From positions 1 through 36,676 of the forward strand of contig SLGY01000131.1 of assembly GCA_007136425.1 (NCBI GenBank): 36,676 nucleotides of DNA, given 5' to 3'. The translations under genes were made by a program, and so were the position numbers. A model generated the notes under the pieces. That model did not search any database and was not told where the DNA came from. It was given only the letters and a program-made list of their open reading frames with translations. Source of the DNA: Kiritimatiellia bacterium (lineage in GTDB: Bacteria > Verrucomicrobiota > Kiritimatiellia > SLAD01). This document shows positions 1-5,818 of the stretch, piece by piece. How positions within the stretch are numbered: the first letter of the stretch is position 1; the number at the start of each line of letters is the position of its first letter.

Positions 1-149
1 CCGACCACCGTCATGATATCGAGTTGCCCTTCGATTTCGCTGAGCGGGGCGGCGAGGACGTCGATCATGACGACGTCATGACGTTCCTCGGTCAGACGAC
101 GCGCGAGCTGCTGTCCGGCGTTGCCGGCTCCAATGATTACAATTCTCAC
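1..149 (-). CDS. trkA: TrkA-like potassium uptake NAD-binding protein, N-terminal fragment
   Basis: Only the first 49 or so codons are in the window; the gene runs off the left edge. Translation from a GTG start gives RIVIIGAGNAGQQLARRLTEE, followed by a strand ending VVMID. This is the first beta-alpha-beta of a Rossmann RCK (TrkA-N) domain: the GxGxxG motif at about residues 8-13 and the acidic residue after the second strand fit NAD binding. TrkA is the cytoplasmic gating subunit of Trk/Ktr potassium uptake systems and normally works with a TrkH/TrkG membrane partner, which would lie outside the window. The GTG is preceded by AGGA about nine bases upstream, which supports this start. Other Rossmann proteins could begin similarly, so the assignment is probable rather than certain. 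Confidence 0.7.
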   Translation of the reverse strand, partial: MRIVIIGAGNAGQQLARRLTEERHDVVMIDVLAAPLSEIEGQLDIMTVV

Positions 150-249
150 CGTGGATGTTCCTGATGATTAAAGGGACCCGAACTAGAAGAGGGGAATTAA
201 GCATTTTCGGCTCGGTTGTTCAAGGAGGAAGCAGCGCGGCCGCCCGCTA

Positions 250-278
250 TTGACATCCCGGGCGGTTTGGTGTCAATT
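250..278 (+). promoter_or_regulatory. possible promoter of the tRNA-Ala gene
   Basis: A perfect -35 hexamer TTGACA (250-255) is followed 17 bases later by a weak -10 (TCAATT, 273-278), which would start transcription about 30 bases before the tRNA. TTGACA is also mirrored by TGTCAA at 271-276, a 6-bp inverted repeat with a 15-base spacer. The -10 match is poor, so confidence is low. Confidence 0.3.
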
Positions 279-314
279 ACGTGCGTTTGCGGCCAGCGAG
301 CCGAAAAGTCTGAT

Positions 315-390
<76 letters not shown>

Positions 391-434
391 GCCTTTGCTC
401 GCAGCGCAACGTAGAGCGGCCCAGCGCGGGAAAT

Positions 435-2429
435 TTAAGGGAAGTGACCGGATATGGTCAGTGAAAGTCTGTTCTCGTCATCTTCCGAATACAATGCCGC
501 ATGATGAATAAACATGTCGGCGATTGAGCCCTCATCCGTATCACCTAAGAGCCTGCTGACCTGTTGCTCCACCTCAATATCGCTGGTGCCCGTCGGTGAA
601 ATCCACCATCTGCTTGCTTGCAAAAGCGCCTTAAAGGCGGCCGTGTTCCAGTCTCCTCTGAATCCTTCAATTCTAAGATCTTGTGGATGGATGAGGATGA
701 CGAATTTCGCATTCTGGATGGTTGTGTCAGAAGGCAAATTCAGCGATAGTTCCGCATCGACAACGAAGTCTCGCGATCCTCTGGCCGGGCCGATAATCGC
801 TCTAACTCTTCCATGTGCGCGTGCTGATAACGAATTCGCTGTAATCACCTCGAAACGGTCGATCAGAATGTTTCGAAAATCCTCCAGTTCAATGCCGGTC
901 ACTATATCCAAGCGCGCATTGCGAAGATCCTCTGCATAAAAATCTGCAATATCGTTTAGCAGCGAGAGAAAATATTCATCCGATATGCTCGTTGAAAGGC
1001 TGGTCTCCAACAAATGCACCTGGCCGCCCGACAGGCTCGCTGTGCCGCCGGATATGGTAACTCGTGCATCACGCGCCGTAATGTGACGGTCGTCTCTCTT
1101 GTCTGTGTACTCTAGTGCTTCAGCACCAACGCTGAGGCTCAAGTTCGTTGCATGTATCTCCGCGAGATTTTCGGTTGTGTGGAGTGTGAAGGGCTCAAGA
1201 ATTATTTCCCCTCCGTCTATGCGTAGTTGGGGCCGATCCTCTTCATACTTCCAGTCGATCTCTTCAATCACGAACGTGTCGGATGCCCGAAGCGTAAGAG
1301 CCGGGTAGGCATCGGCTTCAGTAAGGCGCACTTGGTTGGTTGTGAACTCTGCTATGGGAACGGCCTGCTCCTGATCATCAAACAGAACTGCGAAATCGGC
1401 GCGTGTGAAATCAAGAAGGGGAACGCGGATGTCATTACGGGTGTCTGTGTACAAGATGTCGTGTATCCGTCCTGAAAGTCCCAGTCGGGTATCTCTTCTT
1501 GAGACAATGCCGTCTTCGGCATGGTGCAGAACCCCCTGTCCGTGAAGCACCAAGTTATCAAGCGACCCGGTAGATTGATCATCTCGATACCGGGCGGCTG
1601 CCGTCGCGAAAGCAATCTTGTTTGTGTAGTGAATGGAGGTTTTTCCATCGGAAGAGAATAGCTCTCCACGAAAGGCAAGCCGGCCGCCCGACAGATCGTG
1701 CAAGGCCACGTTCCGGTATTGCGCGGTGGCAGCCAGACGAATGTTGACATCTACATTGCCGGCGGTGAAACGTCCATGTTCGTAGGTGAGGTCGGTTGCC
1801 TGTATGTGGCCATGTTCAGAGTCGGATTGAAAGTGCAATTCCTCATCAAACCGGAAGACATGATTGGACTTAACCAGTCCTGCCAAGTTTATGTCGCCCT
1901 CTGCCGGGGGAGTGAGTTGTTGGGGATTGTCGGGATCATGCAGTAACCGTCTGAAGTGGGCCAAAGCGCTGATCGCGTGAAAGCGGCCGAAGACGCGTAG
2001 GCGTGTGCCATTTTCAGACTGTGCTGTTGTCAGGCGACGCGTCGTGGCCACCGGTGTATTGCGGTAATAGAAGCGGATTCCCCGGTTGCCACGCACCTCC
2101 ATGCTGTCCGGCCGCAACTCGACGCGCCCTCGTTCCTCATTCAGTTGAGGCCGGCCAGCGGCGGTGAGCGTAATCGTCGTATCCGCCGGGATTAGCAGGC
2201 TTATTTCCCCATCAAAATCCTGGCGAGTGGCTTCTTCAAAGTAGAGCGTCGCAGACGATACCTCCAGCCGGTCAAATCCGTTGAGGGCGATGCCTTCGGG
2301 CGATTCAGCCGACGCCCGAAAACGAAAAGCCTGAAAGCTGATACGAGCGGGTAGGTTCTGCAGCAGCAATACCGCTGCCAAAGACAGGAGAGCAATCCGG
2401 ATGATCCTTCGCTTACGCGTCGCGTTCAT
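435..2429 (-). CDS. membrane-anchored protein of unknown function (AsmA/LptC-like architecture suspected)
   Basis: This 664-residue protein has no family I can name with confidence. Residues about 8-25 form a single hydrophobic segment after a basic start (RKRR), so it is either a signal anchor or an uncleaved signal peptide. The remainder lacks hydrophobic segments and is made of short alternating polar/apolar strands rich in Asp, Arg and Thr, the look of a long beta-structured periplasmic domain. Large envelope proteins of the AsmA/TamB/DUF3971 type and LptC-related proteins share this layout, but I see no diagnostic motif. The ATG at 2427-2429 has no clear Shine-Dalgarno sequence, while a CATAAT box lies 7 bases upstream, so a leaderless transcript is possible. 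Its GC content looks lower than that of the neighbouring operons. It ends 45 bases from the tRNA gene and is not in an operon with the genes around it. Confidence 0.75.
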   Translation of the reverse strand: MNATRKRRIIRIALLSLAAVLLLQNLPARISFQAFRFRASAESPEGIALNGFDRLEVSSATLYFEEATRQDFDGEISLLIPADTTITLTAAGRPQLNEERGRVELRPDSMEVRGNRGIRFYYRNTPVATTRRLTTAQSENGTRLRVFGRFHAISALAHFRRLLHDPDNPQQLTPPAEGDINLAGLVKSNHVFRFDEELHFQSDSEHGHIQATDLTYEHGRFTAGNVDVNIRLAATAQYRNVALHDLSGGRLAFRGELFSSDGKTSIHYTNKIAFATAAARYRDDQSTGSLDNLVLHGQGVLHHAEDGIVSRRDTRLGLSGRIHDILYTDTRNDIRVPLLDFTRADFAVLFDDQEQAVPIAEFTTNQVRLTEADAYPALTLRASDTFVIEEIDWKYEEDRPQLRIDGGEIILEPFTLHTTENLAEIHATNLSLSVGAEALEYTDKRDDRHITARDARVTISGGTASLSGGQVHLLETSLSTSISDEYFLSLLNDIADFYAEDLRNARLDIVTGIELEDFRNILIDRFEVITANSLSARAHGRVRAIIGPARGSRDFVVDAELSLNLPSDTTIQNAKFVILIHPQDLRIEGFRGDWNTAAFKALLQASRWWISPTGTSDIEVEQQVSRLLGDTDEGSIADMFIHHAALYSEDDENRLSLTISGHFP

Positions 2430-2551
2430 AGACTTATTATGCCCAATCGGTGCTGAATGGAAATCGGAAAGGAGGCCGAATGGGATGGCGCATATTTCCG
2501 GGTGGCGCTGAATATCGCTTAGCCCGCATGTTTCACGAAACGGAAGATTTT

Positions 2552-2587
2552 AACGCAAAGCCCGCGAAGTTCGCAAAGACAGCAAAG
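2552..2587 (+). repeat. 9-bp tandem repeat, consensus NNCGCAAAG, four units
   Basis: Four consecutive 9-mers read AACGCAAAG, CCCGCGAAG, TTCGCAAAG and ACAGCAAAG. The last six bases are nearly invariant and the first three vary. The block is in an intergenic gap, so it is not a protein repeat. Confidence 0.75.
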
Positions 2588-2610
2588 TCATTTGGATGAT
2601 GGGGGACAGA

Positions 2611-2640
2611 GAAGTTACGTCCAGGGAAGTTACGACCAGT
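2611..2640 (+). repeat. 15-bp tandem repeat, two units
   Basis: GAAGTTACGTCCAGG (2611-2625) is followed directly by GAAGTTACGACCAGT (2626-2640), with 13 of 15 bases identical. A weaker third echo containing GTTAC follows at 2648-2652. The function is unknown. Confidence 0.7.
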
Positions 2641-2695
2641 CGAGAGCTGTTACTTAAGGGAAGAGACTGGAGAGGCAAGGTTCGAGGGACAAAAC

Positions 2696-2793
2696 ATACC
2701 CAATAGGGTATAATATTATGCTTGCAATTCGCGATAACACCGATAGGGTATACCAAAGCTTTAATTTTATATCGTATACCCGATAGGTGATAC
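2696..2793 (+). promoter_or_regulatory. triple operator and promoter region of the hipBST operon
   Basis: Three related palindromes precede hipB: ATACCCAATAGGGTATA (2696-2712), ATAACACCGATAGGGTATA (2734-2752) and GTATACCCGATAGGTGATAC (2774-2793). The consensus is TATACCC-GATA-GGGTATA. The shared ATAGG core recurs at exactly 40-bp intervals (the preceding base is at 2702, 2742 and 2782), so the sites lie on nearly the same face of the helix. Site 1 contains a perfect TATAAT (2709-2714), and site 3 ends one base before the hipB ATG, so binding would block promoter and translation-start DNA. HipB proteins of hip loci bind palindromic operators and repress their own operon; that these are HipB sites is an inference from position and symmetry. 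Confidence 0.75.
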
Positions 2794-2794
2794 A

Positions 2795-3007
2795 ATGACA
2801 TCTTTGAGATCGTTTGTTAAGCGGAAGAGGCGGGAGTTGGGATTGACGCAGATCGAATTGGCGGATCGGGCGGGTGTGGGGTTGCGTTTTGTCCGGGAAT
2901 TGGAGCAAGGGAAATCTTCGCTGCGTTTGGACAAGGTCAATCAGGTGCTGGTGCTGTTCGGTCATTGCATGGGGCCTGTTCCCCTGAAACGGCATGATTT
3001 ATCATGA
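2795..3007 (+). CDS. hipB: HipB-type XRE transcriptional repressor (DNA-binding component of HipBST)
   Basis: This 70-residue helix-turn-helix protein covers almost nothing but the HTH_3 fold. Residues about 6-59 include GLTQIELADRAGVGLRFVREL and EQGKSSLRLDKVNQVLVLFG, typical of HipB and other XRE antitoxin regulators. It should dimerise on the palindromes immediately upstream and repress the operon. The protein is a little shorter than E. coli HipB (88 residues) and lacks a long C-terminal tail. The stop codon overlaps the ATG of the next gene by ATGA (3004-3007), so the two are translationally coupled. The start is fixed by the alignment with HipB proteins and by the operator ending one base upstream. 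Confidence 0.92.
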   Translation: MTSLRSFVKRKRRELGLTQIELADRAGVGLRFVRELEQGKSSLRLDKVNQVLVLFGHCMGPVPLKRHDLS

Positions 3008-3339
3008 GGACGGCCCGTATCTTGATGCAGGATCGCCTGGCCGGTTATCTGCACGAACGCCCGGATGGATACGAATTCCGGTACGACGCGGCATACCTCG
3101 TCCTGCCCGACGCCGTGGCCGTTAGCCTGTCCCTCCCGCTGCGCGACGAACCCTACTTTGACAAGCGCCTCTTCCCGTTCTTCGATGGATTGATACCGGA
3201 AGGATGGCTGTTGGAAATCGCCGAGCGCACCTGGAAACTGGATGCCCGCGACCGCATGGGGTTATTGCTGGCCTGTTGCCGGGATTGTATCGGTGCGGTG
3301 GGCGTTGTTCCGGAACCGGAGGCCGAAGTCGATGAATGA
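3004..3339 (+). CDS. hipS: HipS-like small antitoxin (free-standing HipA N-terminal subdomain)
   Basis: This 111-residue protein matches the N-terminal subdomain 1 of HipA kinases, here encoded as its own gene. Landmarks are GYLHERPDGYEFRYDAAYL (about 14-32), LSLPLR (42-47), the segment FPFFDGLIPEGWLLE (57-71) and DRMGLLLACCRDCIGAVGVV near the C-terminus. In the E. coli HipBST system the equivalent small protein, HipS, is the antitoxin that binds and inhibits the HipT kinase, with a tryptophan inserted near the active site. W68 in the EGW motif is the likely counterpart. The gene overlaps hipB by 4 bp and hipT by 8 bp (ATGAATGA, 3332-3339), which should keep the three products in fixed proportion. 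The alternative reading, a HipA broken by frameshift, is unlikely because both junctions look like deliberate stop-start overlaps and hipT has its own N-terminal Cys/His motif. Confidence 0.88.
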   Translation: MRTARILMQDRLAGYLHERPDGYEFRYDAAYLVLPDAVAVSLSLPLRDEPYFDKRLFPFFDGLIPEGWLLEIAERTWKLDARDRMGLLLACCRDCIGAVGVVPEPEAEVDE

Positions 3340-4306
3340 CCCATCCCGATGCCGCATTTGTTTGGCTCTGTTGGAGGAGGGCGTGGAGGATTATCATGTC
3401 GCCTGCAGCCGTCGCCTCTTTGATTCACCGGTCCCGCCTGTGCTGCCCTATTCCTGGGACGACCTGAATGCATTGGCGGAACAAGTAGTCCGGCGGCATG
3501 TCACGGTTCCCGGCGTCCAACCTAAAATGTCTCTGCATCTGGAACGCGGCAAGAGTCATGGTCGCCTGACGCTGGTTGGCATGGAGGGCGATTTGATTCT
3601 AAAGCCGCCGGTGGCCGCTTATCCGGAAATGCCGGAGTTGGAGCATGTGACTCTGCGTATGGCGGAGGCCATGGGCATTCAGACGGCTTCCGGGGGGTTG
3701 ATCGCCTTGCAGGACGGGCGGTGGGCGTTTATCTCGCGTCGCATGGACCGCGCGGACTCAACCAAGCGTCACATGGAGGACCTGTGCCAGTTGACGGACC
3801 GCCTGACGGAACGGAAATATAGCGGATCGCTGGAGCAGGTCGGAAAAGTGATCTGGCGTCATTGCGAGCATCCGGGATTTGATGCACTGCGCTTTTTTGA
3901 GCTGTCCATATTCTGTTTTCTGACGGGTAACGCCGATATGCACCTGAAAAACTTCTCGCTGCTTTATGATCCTGGCGGCCCCGCACATCTCGCCCCTGCT
4001 TATGATTTGCTGCCCACTGCGCTCTTGCTACCGGAAGACCGGGATGAAACCGCTTTGACCGTGAACGGTAGGAAACGCCGCCTCCGACAGGATGATTTTC
4101 TGCACTTGGCGAAGGCGTTAAGTCTCACCGATAAACAGGTCCGTAACACCTTCAACCGTCTGACAGACAAATTGGATGCCGCTCTTGATATTCTTACCCG
4201 GGGATTTTGCGGGGACACGACCAAACAGCGGTACCGCGAACTCCTGCTCCGGCGCGCCGGCCATTTGAACATGGTATGCGCTTCTCGACACGCTTCGCCT
4301 GATTGA
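3332..4306 (+). CDS. hipT: HipT-like serine/threonine kinase toxin
   Basis: This 324-residue HipA-family kinase lacks the N-terminal subdomain that hipS supplies. It begins with a Cys/His cluster (C7, C10, H22, C25) that is common in the shorter HipT-like kinases. The Gly-rich loop is TVPGVQPK (58-65), the ATP-contacting lysine is in LILKPP (K91), the catalytic loop is GNADMHLKNFS (199-209) and the metal-binding aspartate is in AYDLLPT (D225). All kinase motifs are intact, so the enzyme is probably active. HipA kinases phosphorylate glutamyl-tRNA synthetase and E. coli HipT phosphorylates tryptophanyl-tRNA synthetase, halting translation; the target here is unknown. E. coli HipT carries two autophosphorylated serines in its loop (S57, S59); the aligned residues here are T58 and P60. 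The ATG at 3332 is preferred over an upstream in-frame start because it gives the usual HipT N-terminus and overlaps the hipS stop. Confidence 0.9.
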   Translation: MNDPSRCRICLALLEEGVEDYHVACSRRLFDSPVPPVLPYSWDDLNALAEQVVRRHVTVPGVQPKMSLHLERGKSHGRLTLVGMEGDLILKPPVAAYPEMPELEHVTLRMAEAMGIQTASGGLIALQDGRWAFISRRMDRADSTKRHMEDLCQLTDRLTERKYSGSLEQVGKVIWRHCEHPGFDALRFFELSIFCFLTGNADMHLKNFSLLYDPGGPAHLAPAYDLLPTALLLPEDRDETALTVNGRKRRLRQDDFLHLAKALSLTDKQVRNTFNRLTDKLDAALDILTRGFCGDTTKQRYRELLLRRAGHLNMVCASRHASPD

Positions 4307-4388
4307 ACCCTGATACATCCGTTAACTTCCCTTTTCATTTGATTCCTGCACCAAATTGCCGGATTCTGTTCCCAAGGACACATCATAT

Positions 4389-5054
4389 ATGCGTATTGTT
4401 AAAGACGGTTACAGCCTTATTTTCGGGTCGGGCGCTCTGTTGGGCGGTCTCGGCGCGATATTGCTTTTTTTCGGACGACCCGGGGCGGGGGGCGGATTGC
4501 TTGTGCTTGCGGCGGTTGCCGTAGCCTTTTTTGTGTATTTTTTCCGCGATCCGGAGCGAACGGCGCCAACGGAGCCCGGATCGATCGTGTCCGGTGCGGA
4601 TGGCGTGGTCCGGGCCGTTGAAGCCGTCCGGGAAGAAAAATACCTGAATACGGACACAACACGGATCAGTATCTTTCTGAATCCCTTTGATGTGCACGTG
4701 AATCGGGCGCCACTGGGTGGGCGAGTGAAAGGGTTGGCCTATACGCCGGGTAAACATTTATTGACAATCAGTAACGCGTCATCCGAACATAATGAGCACA
4801 GTTCGATATTGATCGAGGGCGATGAAACCCGCTGCCTGGTTAAGCAAATCGTCGGGCCGGTGGTGCGTCGGGTCGTTTATTGGCTGGAAATTGAACAGAA
4901 TTTGAGTAAGGGTGACCGTATTGGAATGATGAAGTTCGGGTCGCGGATGGATATTTATCTGCCGGCCGCGGACGTGGAGGTCACTATAAGAAAGGGCGAT
5001 CGTGTTCGGGCGGGCGAAACCGTCGTCGCGACTGCTCGGAAAGAATCCAGATGA
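4389..5054 (+). CDS. psd: phosphatidylserine decarboxylase proenzyme
   Basis: Phosphatidylserine decarboxylase converts phosphatidylserine to phosphatidylethanolamine at the membrane. The 221-residue protein has two N-terminal hydrophobic segments (about 10-28 and 34-52), then YFFRDPERTAP, the conserved NPFDVHVNRAP block (98-108) and EHNEHS. It belongs to the short Psd type. The self-cleavage site is FGSRMD (183-188), where S185 should become the pyruvoyl group, separating a large beta and a small alpha chain. The ATG at 4389 has AAGGA about ten bases upstream and is preferred to an in-frame ATG at 4356. The stop overlaps the next start by ATGA (5051-5054), so psd and pssA are coupled, and they perform consecutive steps. 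Confidence 0.95.
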   Translation: MRIVKDGYSLIFGSGALLGGLGAILLFFGRPGAGGGLLVLAAVAVAFFVYFFRDPERTAPTEPGSIVSGADGVVRAVEAVREEKYLNTDTTRISIFLNPFDVHVNRAPLGGRVKGLAYTPGKHLLTISNASSEHNEHSSILIEGDETRCLVKQIVGPVVRRVVYWLEIEQNLSKGDRIGMMKFGSRMDIYLPAADVEVTIRKGDRVRAGETVVATARKESR

Positions 5055-5818
5055 TTACCTGGAGACAAGTGCTGCCTGCCCTGTTTACGGTGGCGGCCAT
5101 GATGGCGGGGTTCTACAGCCTGCTGATGAGCGGCCGGGGCGAATTCCTTATTGCCTCGCAAATGATCATGCTGTCGATGTTGCTCGATGGCTTTGACGGA
5201 AACGTGGCGCGATTGGTCAAAGGAACCTCCAAATTCGGCGCGGAACTGGATACGTACGTGGATATGACCAGTTTCGGTATTGCCCCGGCGATGCTGGCCT
5301 ATGAAGCGGCCCTGAAGGATTTCGGCGCGCTCGGTTTTCTGCTCGCCTCCGCCATTGTCGTATCGGGTGTGATGCGGCTGTCGCGCTTTCGCATTAAGGA
5401 TCCGTTCCGGGGGCAACGCGGATTTCAAGGACTGCCCATCACGGTCAATGCGTGCTGGCTTTCGATGTTCGTGTTTGTGGCGGAATCCGGCCTGTTCAAT
5501 ACGGACGCGGCGGTGCTTCAGTCCGGCCCGATGGCGACCCTGATCTGGACCTGCACGGTGTTGTTCCTGATTCTGCAGGTATCGAATATCCGCTATCCGA
5601 AACCGACGAAGGCTTTGATCGGTTTCATCCCCTGCATTCTCATCGTGACGTTCCTGTTCCTGCGCATGGAAGTTGCCGTGGCGGCGGCCTTGACCATTTT
5701 GGCGTCGTGCTTCATCTACGCGTTCATTACGCCGCTCTTCCCGAAACATGCCGATCTGTCCTCGATTCTCGATGAATCGGAAGAGGAAGAGCCGGAACCG
5801 ACATTGCGCATGCCCTAA
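5051..5818 (+). CDS. pssA: CDP-diacylglycerol--serine O-phosphatidyltransferase
   Basis: This enzyme condenses CDP-diacylglycerol with L-serine to give phosphatidylserine, the substrate of the preceding psd product. The 255-residue polytopic protein carries the full CDP-alcohol phosphatidyltransferase motif: D46, D49, G50, A53, R54, G63, D67 and D71, in the exact D-x2-DG-x2-AR-x8-G-x3-D-x3-D spacing. About six to eight hydrophobic segments follow, and the C-terminus is an acidic tail (ESEEEEPEP). It starts inside the psd stop codon and converges on the minus-strand membrane gene, overlapping its stop by 4 bp (5815-5818). No terminator is possible in the overlap, so opposing transcripts must run into each other. 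Confidence 0.95.
   Translation: MITWRQVLPALFTVAAMMAGFYSLLMSGRGEFLIASQMIMLSMLLDGFDGNVARLVKGTSKFGAELDTYVDMTSFGIAPAMLAYEAALKDFGALGFLLASAIVVSGVMRLSRFRIKDPFRGQRGFQGLPITVNACWLSMFVFVAESGLFNTDAAVLQSGPMATLIWTCTVLFLILQVSNIRYPKPTKALIGFIPCILIVTFLFLRMEVAVAAALTILASCFIYAFITPLFPKHADLSSILDESEEEEPEPTLRMP

Larger units (their letters stand above)
2430..2690. other. non-coding gap with short degenerate repeats
   Basis: No convincing gene is seen between the unknown membrane protein and the hip operators. The gap holds two short tandem repeats, listed separately, which are the kind of sequence often seen in intergenic DNA near mobile elements. No hairpin followed by a T-run is visible. Confidence 0.6.

Noticed and set aside
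3004-4306. A frameshifted (broken) hipA instead of hipS plus hipT
   Set aside because: The join is an ATGAATGA stop-start overlap. The downstream gene begins with the Cys/His motif typical of free-standing HipT, and the order and sizes match HipBST.
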